This document shows positions 26,965 to 36,776 of a DNA stretch of 64,000 bases, one piece after another. A program made the position numbers and the translations under genes. Every line of letters begins with the position of its first letter. Position 1 is the stretch's first letter. Source of the stretch: Actibacterium atlanticum (GTDB taxonomy: Bacteria > Pseudomonadota > Alphaproteobacteria > Rhodobacterales > Rhodobacteraceae); the NCBI RefSeq assembly GCF_000671395.1, contig NZ_AQQY01000003.1, positions 124,001 to 188,000 of the forward strand. Direction: 5' to 3'. Below the pieces are notes generated by a model. That model did no database searches. It saw only the letters and a list, made by a program, of their open reading frames with translations, and was not told where the DNA came from.

Positions 26965-28494
26965 TTACAGCGTTTGTGCCAGAACGCTCGCCAAGGCCGT
27001 AAGCCCCGCACCCAACGCAAACCATATCACCGCGGACAAACGTGACGCGCGGGGCGGCTCAACCGGATCGGCGGACTGGCGCACCAGCACCTGCTCTGCC
27101 ATCTGCGGCAGTTTTGGCCCAAACCGCGCCAGCACCCGCGCTGTTTTGGCCAGATCACGGGCAAAGGCGCGCGGGCCGACGTTTTCGCGCACATAGGCCT
27201 CGACCACGGGATGGGCGACTTCCCAGATGTTAATGTGTTCATCCAAAGATCGTGCCACGCCTTCGACCACCACCATGGTGCGTTGCAGCAAGATCAGCTC
27301 GGTCCGGGTTTCCATGCCGAACTGTTCGGTCACTTCGAACAGGTACGACAGCAGCTTGCCCATGGATATGCGCGAGGCATCCATGCCAAAGATCGGCTCT
27401 CCGACGGCGCGCAAGGCGCGAGCGAATTCATCAATGTCCCGGTCGGCGGGCACATAGCCAGCTTCGAAATGCACCTCGGCCACGCGGCGGTAATCACGGC
27501 GGATAAAGCCAAACAGAATCTCGGCGTAAACCCGGCGGGTGTATTCATCAATCCGGCCCATGATGCCGAAGTCAAACGCCTGCACATCGCCGTTGGCGCC
27601 AACCTTCAGGTTGCCCTGATGCATGTCGGCGTGGAAATACCCATCGCGCAGCGCATGGGACAGGAACAGTTGCAGCACCCGCTCGCCCAATACGCGGCGA
27701 TCATGCCCGGCGGCGTCAATCGCGTCGTTGTCGCCCAGCGGCGCGCCCTCGGCCCAATCCATCGTCATCACGCGACGCCCGGACAGGTCCCAATGGGTGG
27801 TAGGCACGAAAAAGCCCGTGTCATTTTTGGTGTTGGCGGCAAATTCGGACGCCGCCGCGCTTTCCAGACGCAGGTCCAGCTCGCCCATCACCACGCCTTC
27901 GAAATGCTCTACTACATCGCGCGGACGCAAACGGCGCGAGGCCGGCGAAAACGCCTCGATAAACCCGGCAGCGAAATAGAAGGCGTCGATATCCTTACGG
28001 AAGGCGCGCTCAATGCCCGGACGAAGCACCTTTACGGCAACCTCTTGTCCGGTGGCATCAACCCGCGCGCGGTGGACCTGTGCAATCGAGGCGGCCGCGA
28101 CGGGTTCGGAGAACTCGGAATAAAGCTGATCGACCGGCGCGCCCAGCTCTTCGGCGATGACCTTCTTGGCGGTGTCCACGTCGAACGGCGGCAGCTTGTC
28201 TTGCAGAACACGCAACTGCTGCGCCAGTTCCGGGCCCACCACATCCGGGCGGGTCGACAGGATCTGACCGAACTTGATGTAGGCCGGGCCCAAAGCCGTC
28301 AACGCACGGGTGGCGGGCGGCAGGTTCGGGTCGCCCTTATCGCCCAGCCATTGCACGGGCCAAACCAACGTGCGCGCGACAATGCGCAGGGCGCGCGGCG
28401 CTTCCATGGCTTCGAGCACCACGCCCATGGCGCCGGTGCGCTCCATGGTGGCGCCGGTACGGATCAGGCGCCAGATGTTATGAGGTCCGCGCAT
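26965..28494 (-). CDS. ubiB: UbiB, ubiquinone biosynthesis atypical kinase/ATPase
   Basis: The 509-residue UbiB/ABC1 protein has the family KxGQ motif in YIKFGQILSTRPDVV and the A-rich nucleotide loop AAASIAQVHRARV. The metal-site residues appear in GYFHADMHQGNLKVG and QAFDFGIMGR. A C-terminal hydrophobic anchor (AVIWFALGAGLTALASVLAQ) completes it. UbiB is needed for ubiquinone synthesis, probably extracting or organising lipid intermediates at the membrane. It starts on the base after the ubiE stop, so the two are cotranscribed. Confidence 0.95.
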   Translation of the reverse strand: MRGPHNIWRLIRTGATMERTGAMGVVLEAMEAPRALRIVARTLVWPVQWLGDKGDPNLPPATRALTALGPAYIKFGQILSTRPDVVGPELAQQLRVLQDKLPPFDVDTAKKVIAEELGAPVDQLYSEFSEPVAAASIAQVHRARVDATGQEVAVKVLRPGIERAFRKDIDAFYFAAGFIEAFSPASRRLRPRDVVEHFEGVVMGELDLRLESAAASEFAANTKNDTGFFVPTTHWDLSGRRVMTMDWAEGAPLGDNDAIDAAGHDRRVLGERVLQLFLSHALRDGYFHADMHQGNLKVGANGDVQAFDFGIMGRIDEYTRRVYAEILFGFIRRDYRRVAEVHFEAGYVPADRDIDEFARALRAVGEPIFGMDASRISMGKLLSYLFEVTEQFGMETRTELILLQRTMVVVEGVARSLDEHINIWEVAHPVVEAYVRENVGPRAFARDLAKTARVLARFGPKLPQMAEQVLVRQSADPVEPPRASRLSAVIWFALGAGLTALASVLAQTL

Positions 28495-29238
28495 TTACAG
28501 TTTCCAGCCCGAGTGCAGCGCCGCAATGCCAAGGCTCAGGTTGCGGTACTTCACTTGCCCGAACCCGGCGTCCTTGATCATCTGCGCAAAGGTGTCCTGA
28601 TCAGGGAACTTGCGGATCGATTCCACCAGATATTGGTAACTGTCGCGATCATCCGCGATCAGCTTGCCCATCTCGGGGATCACGTTGAACGAGTACCGAT
28701 CATAGGCCCATTGCATCGCGGGGTTGGGCAGCTGACTGAACTCCAGCACCATCAACCGGCCGCCGGGGCGCAGCACGCGGTAAGCCTCGGCCAGCGCATC
28801 AGGCACGCGGGTGACGTTTCGGATGCCAAAGCTGATCGTGTAAACATCAAAGCTGTTGTCCGAAAACGGTAGCGCCATGGCATCGCCGGTGACCCATGAG
28901 AGGCTATCGGCCATCTGCTCGGCATCGGCGCGCTGACGCCCTTCAACCAGCATCGATTCCGTCATGTCCAACACGGTCGAGGTCGCCCCCGGCGCACGTT
29001 TCAGAAACCGGAACGAAATATCCCCGGTGCCGCCCGCCACATCCAACAGTTCCTGCCCGGGCCGCGGCGCCAGCCAATCCATCATCGCGTCTTTCCAGAC
29101 GCGGTGGATGCCCATCGACATGACGTCATTCATGATGTCGTATTTTGAGGCCACATTGGTAAAGACCCCATGCACCATCCCGGCTTTTTCATCCTCGGGC
29201 ACGGTTTGGAATCCGAAATGGGTGGTTTTATCGCTCAT
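28495..29238 (-). CDS. ubiE: UbiE, ubiquinone/menaquinone C-methyltransferase
   Basis: This 247-residue methyltransferase has [18 protein letters not shown] near residue 26 and the SAM-binding loop [13 protein letters not shown] around residues 64-76. The UbiE signatures [13 protein letters not shown] and [16 protein letters not shown] follow. It methylates the C-2 position of the demethoxyubiquinol ring. The gene is divergent from mutM, with a 73-base intergenic region, and is followed directly by ubiB. Confidence 0.96.
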   Translation of the reverse strand: MSDKTTHFGFQTVPEDEKAGMVHGVFTNVASKYDIMNDVMSMGIHRVWKDAMMDWLAPRPGQELLDVAGGTGDISFRFLKRAPGATSTVLDMTESMLVEGRQRADAEQMADSLSWVTGDAMALPFSDNSFDVYTISFGIRNVTRVPDALAEAYRVLRPGGRLMVLEFSQLPNPAMQWAYDRYSFNVIPEMGKLIADDRDSYQYLVESIRKFPDQDTFAQMIKDAGFGQVKYRNLSLGIAALHSGWKL

Positions 29239-29311
29239 GGGTCTTGCCGCCGTTGCTTTCTATCCTTCCATATAGGTGCCCAGCGCCCGACACAATCGCA
29301 GGAGACGTCGC

Positions 29312-30163
29312 ATGCCCGAATTGCCCGAGGTTGAAACCGTCCGCCGTGGCCTTGCCCCCGCGATGGAGGGGCAGGTGATCGCCCAGGCCCACGTCAATCG
29401 GCCCGATCTGCGCTGGCCCTTCCCCGAGCGTATGGCCGAACGTCTGACCGGCGCGCGGGTGCTGCGGTTGGGGCGGCGCTCCAAATACATATTGGCGGAT
29501 CTGGACACGGGTGAATGCCTGATCATCCATCTGGGCATGTCGGGTCGGATGACCGTGTCCGGCGACCCTTTAGGGCAGTTCTTGCATGACCACCCGGCCG
29601 CGCAAAAGCATGACCACGTGGTGCTGGACATGGAGAACGGCGCGCGGATCACCTTTAACGATGCGCGCCGGTTTGGGGCGATGGATATGGCCCCTATGAA
29701 CGAAGTTCAAAACCACAAGCTGTTGGCCGGTTTGGGGCCCGAGCCGTTGGGCAACGGCTTTCATACCGACTACCTGGTTCAGGCGTTTGCGGGGCGTAAC
29801 TCTCCGATGAAATCTGCCCTGCTGGATCAAAAGATCATCGCCGGTCTGGGCAATATCTATGTCTGCGAGGCGCTGAACCGTGCTGGAATTTCGCCTAAGC
29901 GCAAGGCGGGGCAGGTGTCGGCCAAAAGGATCGCTGACTTGGTGCCCATCATCCGCGACGTGCTGGAAGAAGCCATCGCCGCCGGGGGCTCCAGCCTGCG
30001 CGATCACCGGCAGGCAGATGGTGAGCTGGGCTACTTTCAGCATAATTTCCGCGCTTATGGCCGCGAGGGCGAACCCTGCCTAACCCCCGGATGCACCGGC
30101 GAAATCCAGCGAATCGTGCAGTCGGGACGCTCAACTTTCTGGTGTGCGCAATGTCAAAGATAG
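29312..30163 (+). CDS. mutM: formamidopyrimidine-DNA glycosylase
   Basis: The 283-residue Fpg/MutM starts with the invariant [13 protein letters not shown], where the Pro2 amine is the catalytic nucleophile and Glu3 and Glu6 follow. It has the helix-two-turn-helix region [19 protein letters not shown] and ends in a zinc finger (CLTPGC ... FWCAQCQR). It removes 8-oxoguanine and formamidopyrimidines. An open frame extends 12 codons upstream, but the catalytic N-terminal proline fixes the start at 29312, preceded by AGGAG. Confidence 0.97.
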   Translation: MPELPEVETVRRGLAPAMEGQVIAQAHVNRPDLRWPFPERMAERLTGARVLRLGRRSKYILADLDTGECLIIHLGMSGRMTVSGDPLGQFLHDHPAAQKHDHVVLDMENGARITFNDARRFGAMDMAPMNEVQNHKLLAGLGPEPLGNGFHTDYLVQAFAGRNSPMKSALLDQKIIAGLGNIYVCEALNRAGISPKRKAGQVSAKRIADLVPIIRDVLEEAIAAGGSSLRDHRQADGELGYFQHNFRAYGREGEPCLTPGCTGEIQRIVQSGRSTFWCAQCQR

Positions 30164-30228
30164 CTTGATCAGCATACTCAGGCTGCTAAGGAATCGGTTC
30201 TGTGATCGTTAACCGGGAGACCGCACGG

Positions 30229-31005
30229 ATGGCTTACAAGACGCTGATTGTTGAAATCGAAGACCACGTTGGCCTGATCCGGCTGAACCGTCCTGATGCT
30301 TTGAATGCGTTGAACAGCCAGTTGATCGGAGAGCTGGCCAAATGCCTGACCGAGATGGGCGCAAACGACAAAGTGCGCGCCATTGTGGTCACCGGTTCTG
30401 ATAAGGCCTTCGCCGCCGGGGCTGACATCAAAGAGATGAGCGAAAAGAGCTTTGTCGATGTCTTCGCGGGCGACATGTTTACCGACGATCACGATACCAT
30501 TGTCCGCTGCCGCAAGCCCATCATCGCCGCCGTTGCAGGCTATGCGCTGGGCGGCGGTTGCGAGCTGGCGATGATGTGCGACTTCATCATCGCCGCTGAT
30601 ACTGCCAAGTTCGGCCAGCCGGAAATCAATCTGGGCGTTGTCGCCGGCCTTGGGGGCACCCAGCGCCTGACCCGCTTTGTCGGCAAGTCCAAAGCGATGG
30701 ATATGCACCTGACAGGCCGTTTCATGGACGCTGAAGAAGCCGAGCGTTCCGGCCTTGTCAGCCGCGTTGTGCCCGCCAAGAAGCTGATGGACGAAGCCAT
30801 GGATGCGGCGCGCAAGATTGCCGAGAAATCTGCCATCAGCACCATGGTTGTGAAAGAGGCGGTGAACCGGTCCTACGAGACCACGCTGACCGAAGGCATC
30901 CTGTTTGAACGCCGCGTGTTCTATTCGCTGTTTGCGACCGAGGATCAGAAAGAAGGCATGGGCGCTTTCCTTGAAAAGCGCGAGCCACAGTTCCGCGATA
31001 AATAA
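30229..31005 (+). CDS. enoyl-CoA hydratase
   Basis: This 258-residue crotonase-family protein has [11 protein letters not shown] (oxyanion-hole region), the [16 protein letters not shown] signature and the two catalytic glutamates in GGGCELAM and [19 protein letters not shown]. Both Glu residues present argues for a true 2-enoyl-CoA hydratase of short-chain beta-oxidation rather than an isomerase. ATG 30229 has GGGAGA nine bases upstream. A longer GTG frame from 30202 includes that site and is rejected. Confidence 0.93.
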   Translation: MAYKTLIVEIEDHVGLIRLNRPDALNALNSQLIGELAKCLTEMGANDKVRAIVVTGSDKAFAAGADIKEMSEKSFVDVFAGDMFTDDHDTIVRCRKPIIAAVAGYALGGGCELAMMCDFIIAADTAKFGQPEINLGVVAGLGGTQRLTRFVGKSKAMDMHLTGRFMDAEEAERSGLVSRVVPAKKLMDEAMDAARKIAEKSAISTMVVKEAVNRSYETTLTEGILFERRVFYSLFATEDQKEGMGAFLEKREPQFRDK

Positions 31006-31153
31006 GGGCTTCCCTTTCAGGGCCAATATCCCTATACGCAGCCGTCATACATGCGCGTGAGGCCCGCTTGGCCAGAATCAGCCGGTTCATGAAACCCGGT
31101 GGGGCTCTGCGCACGAGAATTATGTAACGAGACCCAAACGGGAAGACACAGAC

Positions 31154-31417
31154 ATGGCAAATTCGCCTCAGGCAAAAAAACGCGCCCGTCAGAACGAGCG
31201 CCGCTACGAAATCAACAAAGCACGTCGTTCGCGCATTCGCACCTACCTGCGTAAAGTCGAAGAAGCGATCGAGTCGGGCGACAAGGACGCAGCATCCGCT
31301 GCTCTGCGCGATGCTCAGCCCGAACTGATGCGCGGTGTTACCAAAGGCATTCTGCACAAGAATACTGTTGCGCGTAAAATTTCGCGCCTGTCCGCACGCG
31401 TTAAGTCGCTGGGCTAA
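31154..31417 (+). CDS. rpsT: 30S ribosomal protein S20
   Basis: The 87-residue basic protein starts [16 protein letters not shown] and ends VKSLG, typical of bacterial S20, which binds the 16S 5' domain early in assembly. It lies just upstream of dnaA, a frequent arrangement in Rhodobacterales. A strong intrinsic terminator follows. Confidence 0.97.
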   Translation: MANSPQAKKRARQNERRYEINKARRSRIRTYLRKVEEAIESGDKDAASAALRDAQPELMRGVTKGILHKNTVARKISRLSARVKSLG

Positions 31418-31444
31418 GAAAACGACTCACTTTTCGTGATTCCA

Positions 31445-31477
31445 AGAGACGCTGGGGTGACCCGGCGTCTCTTTTTT
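31445..31477 (+). terminator. intrinsic terminator of rpsT
   Basis: The 8-bp stem AGAGACGC/GCGTCTCT (31445-31452 with 31465-31472) is closed by a 12-base loop and followed by a run of T residues. Confidence 0.9.
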
Positions 31478-31999
31478 GCTTTTTTTATGCTGTAACAAAA
31501 TCGCATCAGAACAATGTTCATCAAGCACTTGCGGGATTCGTTTTGGGAAACCTTTCAGTCAAGCCCGAAGATCAGTTGCGACTCCGCCTAGGCGCTTGGT
31601 AATTTTGAATTGCGATTCACATCGTCTTGGGGGGACATGGCCCGGGCCTCACCCCGTCTGCTAATTCAAATCGGTCCAACGGGGAACTATTTGAACTGCG
31701 GGTGAGCATCGGGCATCGGAGCGGTTTGCGAAGTGGGGCTTTGCGTTTTGCCGCCTGCTGTAGGGTATCGGATGGTTTTCCATTTTGGCACCTTCATGTC
31801 CAAAGACAGACCGCGCGAAAGCGGAACACGACAAGGATCTTCGGCACCCGCCGGAGCGGATGGGGTGTTGTTTTGCTTTGCGCACCGAAAGGGGCAACTG
31901 GCGTTTTAGCCAGATGTAAGTTTGTTGCCAAAGACATCTGAATCGCAGGGTGCCCTGTTTGGGCGGGTCTGGTGGTAAGGTGCGGGAGCAAACAAAGAG
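31478..31999. other. non-coding region upstream of dnaA
   Basis: No convincing gene is seen in these 522 bases; frames crossing it on either strand look like chance or antisense extensions of dnaA. It contains a GGCCCGGGCC palindrome near 31648, a 7-bp dyad CAGATGT/ACATCTG (31911-31917 with 31934-31940) and a small dyad CAGGG-TG-CCCTG (31946-31957) shortly before dnaA. The last two could act as regulatory sites or leader hairpins of dnaA. I find no good match to TTATNCACA; the nearest, CGATTCACA near 31614, misses the two first positions. An origin here is therefore not supported. Confidence 0.5.
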
Positions 32000-33367
32000 A
32001 TGACGGCAGAAAAATGGGGTTTGGTGTGCAACGAAATTCGCAGCGAGATCGGCGATAACAATTACACGACCTGGATCAAACCTCTGGCCTTTAAGGACCT
32101 GCAAGATGGCGTGGTAAGCTTCAACGTGCCGACCAGCTTTGTAGGTGACTGGGTGCAGCGCAACTTCGGCGATCAGATCAAACAGCATTTCATGCGCTCG
32201 GGCGAACAAGTCGATCGTCTTGAATTCGCCGTCGCTCCGAAATCTGCCGTCGCGCCTTCTGCCAAGGCTGAACCTGCCAACACCAAAACTGCTCCTACTG
32301 CCGCCGCGCCCGCTGTACGTCAGCCCGATCTGGGTGCGCCGCTGGATGCGCGGTTTACCTTTGACAGCTTTGTTGTGGGCAAACCCAACGAACTGGCCCA
32401 TGCCGCTGCACGCCGTGTTGGCGAAGGTGGCCCGGTCACCTTTAACCCGCTGTTCCTTTATGGCGGCGTGGGGCTTGGTAAAACCCACCTGATGCACGCG
32501 ATTGCGCACGAGTTGCGCACCAAGTCGCCGCATCTGCGCGTGGTCTATCTGTCGGCGGAACAGTTCATGTACCGCTTCATTCAGGCGCTGCGCGAACGTG
32601 ACACCATGGGCTTCAAAGAACTGTTTCGTTCCGTTGATGTGCTGATGGTCGATGACGTGCAGTTCATCGCCGGCAAGGACAGCACCCAAGAAGAGTTCTT
32701 CCACACCTTCAACGCGCTGGTCGACCAGAACAAACAGATCATCATTTCGGCGGACCGTGCGCCCGGTGAAATCAAAGATCTTGAGGATCGCATCAAAAGC
32801 CGCCTGCAATGCGGGCTGGTCGTCGATCTGCACCCAACCGATTACGAATTGCGTTTGGGAATTCTGCAGCAAAAGGTCGACCACTATCGCAACCAGTATC
32901 CGGGTCTGATGATCCATGATGGTGTGCTTGAATTCCTGGCTCACCGGATTTCCACCAACGTGCGGGTTCTGGAGGGCGCGCTGACGCGGCTGTTCGCTTT
33001 TGCCTCGCTTGTGGGCAAGGAAATCACTCTGGATCTGACTCAGGATTGTCTGTCGGATGTGTTGCGTGCCTCAGACCGCAAGGTCACCGTCGAGGAAATT
33101 CAGCGCCGCGTCGGAGAGCATTTCAGCATCCGCCTGTCAGACCTGATCGGGCCCAAGCGCAACCGCACCATTGCCCGCCCGCGCCAGATCGCCATGTATC
33201 TGGCCAAGCAGCTGACCTCGCGCAGCCTGCCTGAAATCGGGCGTCGTTTTGGTGGGCGTGACCATACGACCGTCATGCATGCCGTAAAACGCATCGACGA
33301 GCTGCGCGCCAAAGACAGCCAGATCGCCGAAGATCTGGAGCTTTTGCGCCGTATGCTCGAGGCTTAA
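32000..33367 (+). CDS. dnaA: chromosomal replication initiator DnaA
   Basis: The 455-residue initiator ATPase has all four regions: the N-terminal DnaB/DnaA-interacting domain (residues 1-80), an Ala/Pro/Thr-rich linker (about 80-115), and the AAA+ domain. The latter has Walker A GGVGLGKT at 155-162, Walker B VLMVDDVQF and a sensor segment. Last is the C-terminal DNA-binding domain with signature GGRDHTTVMHAVKRI. It opens the gene order dnaA-dnaN-recF. Confidence 0.97.
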   Translation: MTAEKWGLVCNEIRSEIGDNNYTTWIKPLAFKDLQDGVVSFNVPTSFVGDWVQRNFGDQIKQHFMRSGEQVDRLEFAVAPKSAVAPSAKAEPANTKTAPTAAAPAVRQPDLGAPLDARFTFDSFVVGKPNELAHAAARRVGEGGPVTFNPLFLYGGVGLGKTHLMHAIAHELRTKSPHLRVVYLSAEQFMYRFIQALRERDTMGFKELFRSVDVLMVDDVQFIAGKDSTQEEFFHTFNALVDQNKQIIISADRAPGEIKDLEDRIKSRLQCGLVVDLHPTDYELRLGILQQKVDHYRNQYPGLMIHDGVLEFLAHRISTNVRVLEGALTRLFAFASLVGKEITLDLTQDCLSDVLRASDRKVTVEEIQRRVGEHFSIRLSDLIGPKRNRTIARPRQIAMYLAKQLTSRSLPEIGRRFGGRDHTTVMHAVKRIDELRAKDSQIAEDLELLRRMLEA

Positions 33368-33375
33368 CGCCCTTT

Positions 33376-33402
33376 GGGGGCGCAACTGGTCTTGACGCCC
33401 CC
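33376..33402 (+). terminator. hairpin between dnaA and dnaN
   Basis: A 7-bp stem GGGGGCG/CGCCCCC with a 13-base loop lies nine bases after the dnaA stop. No T-run follows, so it may only attenuate transcription into dnaN or stabilise the dnaA mRNA end. Confidence 0.4.
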
Positions 33403-33490
33403 GTTAAACCAGCCGAGACTCTTAAAAAATGCTTGAGCCGCAGAGGGAAACCGCTAGGTTTTCCCTCCCGGCATCATGAGGAGCGAGGGA

Positions 33491-34609
33491 ATGAAATTCA
33501 GCATAGAACGCAGCGCGCTGTTGCGGGCCGTTGCCCAGGCGCAATCGGTTGTCGAACGCCGCAATACTATCCCGATCCTTGCGAATGTGCTGATCGAAGC
33601 CGAGGGCGCTGCCGTCAGCTTCCGCGCGACGGATCTGGATATCGAAGTGGTCGATAAAGCTGTGGCGCAGGTCGAACGCGCCGGGGCCACCACCGTTTCG
33701 GCCGTGACCCTGCATGAAATCGTGCGCAAACTGCCCGACGGTGCTTTGGTCACCCTGACCGACGAAGCCCCGCATCACCGTCTGACGGTGGACGCGGGCC
33801 GCTCCAACTTCAGTCTGGCCACCCTGCCCAAAGAAGATTTCCCCGTCATGGCGACGTCGGAATACAGCTCGAACTTTTCGGCCAAGGCCCCCGTGCTGCG
33901 CCGTTTGTTCGACAAATCCAAATTCGCCATTTCGACCGAGGAAACCCGGTACTACCTGAACGGCGTCTATATGCACGTGGCCGATGGCGATGGCGGCAAA
34001 AAGCTGCGTTGCGTTGCAACCGATGGCCACCGTCTGGCCCGGATTGATGCCGACCTGCCCGAAGGCGCCGAAACTCTGCCTGGCGTGATCGTGCCGCGCA
34101 AAACCGTAGGCGAGCTGCGCAAGCTGCTGGACGACGACGATGTCGAAATCGCCGTGTCCGTCAGCGAAACCAAAGTGCGCTTTGCCACGCCCGAGATCAC
34201 CCTGACCTCGAAAGTCATCGACGGCACCTTCCCCGATTACACCCGCGTGATCCCCACCGGCAACACCCGCCAGCTAGAGGTCGACGCGTCCGACTTTGCC
34301 AAGGCCGTTGACCGTGTGGCCACTGTCAGCTCGGAACGTTCGCGCGCCGTGAAACTGTCGCTGGACGAAGACCGTCTGGTTTTGTCGGTGAACGCGCCCG
34401 ATGCTGGCGCCGCCGAGGAAGAACTGGCCGTGGCCTATGGCGACGAACGTCTGGAGATCGGTTTCAACGCGAAATACCTGCTGGAAATCGCCAGTCAGGT
34501 GGATCGTGAAAACGCCGTCTTCCTGTTCAACTCGGCCGGGGATCCGACCCTGATGCGTGAAGGCAATGACACCAGCGCGGTTTACGTCGTCATGCCGATG
34601 CGCGTCTAA
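33491..34609 (+). CDS. dnaN: DNA polymerase III beta subunit (sliding clamp)
   Basis: The 372-residue clamp protein begins MKFSIERSALLRAVAQAQ and contains VERRNTIPILANVLIEA, GVYMH and the C-terminal PMRV end typical of DnaN. It forms the ring that tethers polymerase III and other enzymes to DNA. An in-frame ATG five codons earlier is unlikely; ATG 33491 has GAGGGA directly upstream. recF follows after 24 bases. Confidence 0.97.
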   Translation: MKFSIERSALLRAVAQAQSVVERRNTIPILANVLIEAEGAAVSFRATDLDIEVVDKAVAQVERAGATTVSAVTLHEIVRKLPDGALVTLTDEAPHHRLTVDAGRSNFSLATLPKEDFPVMATSEYSSNFSAKAPVLRRLFDKSKFAISTEETRYYLNGVYMHVADGDGGKKLRCVATDGHRLARIDADLPEGAETLPGVIVPRKTVGELRKLLDDDDVEIAVSVSETKVRFATPEITLTSKVIDGTFPDYTRVIPTGNTRQLEVDASDFAKAVDRVATVSSERSRAVKLSLDEDRLVLSVNAPDAGAAEEELAVAYGDERLEIGFNAKYLLEIASQVDRENAVFLFNSAGDPTLMREGNDTSAVYVVMPMRV

Positions 34610-34633
34610 GCGCGCAAACACGGAAGGGCTGGG

Positions 34634-35737
34634 ATGACTGGCCTGTTTTTATCACATCTGACGGCCTCGCATTTCCGTTCGCATCAGCGGGCGGGAATCG
34701 GGCTTGATGGCCGTCCGGTGGCCTTGTTCGGCCCCAACGGGGCGGGCAAGACCAACATCCTTGAAGCCGTATCCATGTTATCGCCGGGGCGCGGGTTGCG
34801 CCGCGCGGCGGGCGAAGATCTGATCCGCCGCCCTGAAGCATTGGGCTGGAAACTGCGCGCTGAACTGCATTCTTTGCATCAGGTGCACGAAGTCGAAACC
34901 TGGGCCGAGCCGGGCACGTCGCGCCAGGTTCGGATCGATGACAAAGCCGCGCCGCAGGCCGCCTTGGGGCGGATCGCGCGGATGCTCTGGCTCGTGCCCT
35001 CGATGGATCGGCTGTGGATTGAAGGCGCCGATGGGCGGAGGCGCTTTCTGGACCGCATGGTGCTTAGCTTTGAGCCGGGCCACGGCGAAGCCACGCTGGC
35101 CTATGAAAAGGCCATGCGCGAACGCAACCGGCTGCTGAAAGATCAGGTGCAGGACGCCCATTGGTATCACGCTTTGGAAACGCAGATGGCGCAGTCGGGC
35201 GCGCGCATTCACGCCAACCGGGTGGATGCCATCGCCCGGATCGCGCAGGCCCAATCCGGGGCTGAAACCGCCTTTCCCGCCGCCGATCTGAATCTGCTGG
35301 TCGAAATGCCCGAAGCCGAAGACGATCTGGCGCAGGCCTTTGCCCAGAACCGGCCGCGCGACATGGCCGCCGGGCGCACATTGATCGGCCCGCATCGCGC
35401 TGATCTGGGCGCCGTTTTTACCGCCAAGGGTGTCGCAGCGGCGCAATGTTCCACCGGCGAACAAAAGGCTTTGCTGATCTCGCTGATCCTGTCCAATGCG
35501 CGGGCACTGGCGGCGGATTTTGGCGCGCCGCCGATCTTGTTGCTGGACGAGGTCGCCGCCCATCTTGACGCCACCCGCCGCGCCGCGCTTTATGATGAAA
35601 TCTGCGCGTTGGGCGCCCAAGCTTTCATGACTGGCACCGGGCCGGAATTGTTTTCTGACCTGTCCACCCGCGCGCAGTATTTCGAGATTACCGAGGATAC
35701 CGGCACCAGCCGCATTACCCCCAAGGACGCGCCCTAA
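34634..35737 (+). CDS. recF: RecF recombination mediator ATPase
   Basis: The 367-residue SMC-like ATPase has Walker A LFGPNGAGKTNILEAVS, the signature STGEQKALLISLIL and Walker B ILLLDEVAAHLDATRR. RecF with RecO and RecR loads RecA at single-strand gaps. The TAA stop overlaps the next ATG as TAATG, coupling it to a VOC-family gene that is not normally part of this cluster. Confidence 0.95.
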   Translation: MTGLFLSHLTASHFRSHQRAGIGLDGRPVALFGPNGAGKTNILEAVSMLSPGRGLRRAAGEDLIRRPEALGWKLRAELHSLHQVHEVETWAEPGTSRQVRIDDKAAPQAALGRIARMLWLVPSMDRLWIEGADGRRRFLDRMVLSFEPGHGEATLAYEKAMRERNRLLKDQVQDAHWYHALETQMAQSGARIHANRVDAIARIAQAQSGAETAFPAADLNLLVEMPEAEDDLAQAFAQNRPRDMAAGRTLIGPHRADLGAVFTAKGVAAAQCSTGEQKALLISLILSNARALAADFGAPPILLLDEVAAHLDATRRAALYDEICALGAQAFMTGTGPELFSDLSTRAQYFEITEDTGTSRITPKDAP

Positions 35738-36159
35738 TGGCAAACCGCATTACCCTGATCACCCTCGCCGCCCGCGACCTGCAGGCGCAGGCCGCGTTTT
35801 ATAAGTCGCTGGGATGGGAGTCAGAATTCCAATCCGACGACGTGGTGTTCTATAACCTCAGCGGGCTAAAATTTGGGCTCTATACCGCCGAAAAACTGGC
35901 CCATGATCTGAACAAATCTGTCGATGACCTGGGCACCGGCGCACAGACACTGGCCGTGAACTTCGCCAGTAAGGCCGAGGTCGACACCGCCTATGACGCG
36001 GCAATCACCGCCGGTGGCACCGCCTTAAAACGCCCCGACGACATCTTCTGGGGCGGCTACACCGGCAGTTGGGCCGATCCCGAAGGCCACGTCTGGGAAT
36101 ACGCCTGGAACCCATTTTGGGAGCTGGACGAAAACGGCAAATTGAAAGACGGCGTATGA
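35737..36159 (+). CDS. VOC (glyoxalase/bleomycin-resistance fold) protein
   Basis: The 140-residue protein has the paired beta-alpha-beta modules of the vicinal oxygen chelate fold: ITLITLAARDLQAQAAFYKS at the start and SWADPEGHVWEYAWNP at the end, the latter carrying the usual C-terminal metal-ligand Glu. Substrate unknown; no antibiotic-resistance role can be claimed. It overlaps recF by one base and the LysE gene by four (ATGA), forming the start of the insert between recF and gyrB. Confidence 0.85.
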   Translation: MANRITLITLAARDLQAQAAFYKSLGWESEFQSDDVVFYNLSGLKFGLYTAEKLAHDLNKSVDDLGTGAQTLAVNFASKAEVDTAYDAAITAGGTALKRPDDIFWGGYTGSWADPEGHVWEYAWNPFWELDENGKLKDGV

Positions 36160-36776
36160 CCCTGAGCATTGGCGAACTGGCGCTGTATTCCGGCGCGCTC
36201 CTGATCTTGTTTCTCACCCCCGGCCCGGTCTGGGTGGCGCTGATCGCGCGCGGCTTGTCGGGCGGGTTTCATGCTGCTTGGCCACTGGCGCTGGGCGTGG
36301 TGATCGGCGATGTGCTTTGGTCCGTGCTGGCGATCCTTGGCATCAGCTGGATCTTGTCGGTCTATGGCGGGTTTCTAGAACTGCTGCGCTGGGTCGCGGC
36401 GGGGTTTTTCCTGTTCATGGGGGTGATGATCATCCGCCACGCCGATAAAACCATCGCCTCGGACAGCCGCCTGACCCGCCCCGGCATGTGGGCCGGGTTT
36501 CTGGCCGGTTTGGCGGTGATATTGGGCAACCCCAAAGCGATCCTATTTTATATGGGCATGCTGCCGGGGTTCTTTGATCTGTCGGCGCTGGTCTGGCAAG
36601 ACATCGTTGTGATCGGCGCCTTATCGGCGCTGGTGCCGCTGATCGGCAACCTGATCTTGGCACTGTTCCTTGGCCAAGTACGCGCCCTGATGACCTCGCC
36701 GGGTGCAATCCGCCGGATGAACCTGACGGCGGGGGTCTTGTTGATCGGGGTCGGTCTTTTGATCCCGTTTATTTAG
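36156..36776 (+). CDS. LysE/RhtB-family exporter
   Basis: This 206-residue membrane protein with about six hydrophobic segments has the family signature FLTPGPVWVALIARGLSGG near residue 20 and the segment GFLAGLAVILGNPKAILFY in the middle. LysE-type proteins export amino acids or related small molecules. The ATG overlaps the VOC gene stop (ATGA), so a longer upstream frame inside the VOC gene is rejected. Its end overlaps the convergent tetR gene by eight bases. Confidence 0.9.
   Translation: MTLSIGELALYSGALLILFLTPGPVWVALIARGLSGGFHAAWPLALGVVIGDVLWSVLAILGISWILSVYGGFLELLRWVAAGFFLFMGVMIIRHADKTIASDSRLTRPGMWAGFLAGLAVILGNPKAILFYMGMLPGFFDLSALVWQDIVVIGALSALVPLIGNLILALFLGQVRALMTSPGAIRRMNLTAGVLLIGVGLLIPFI

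Noticed and set aside
27211-28872. 553-codon plus-strand frame opposite ubiB/ubiE
   Set aside because: Antisense shadow of conserved genes in a GC-rich region.
31478-31999. oriC with DnaA boxes
   Set aside because: The best site misses the first two bases of TTATNCACA, and no cluster or AT-rich unwinding element is convincing.
31661-32944. Long minus-strand frame (427 codons) opposite dnaA
   Set aside because: It lies antisense to dnaA and its leader, has no domain signature, and arises from codon bias of the plus-strand gene.
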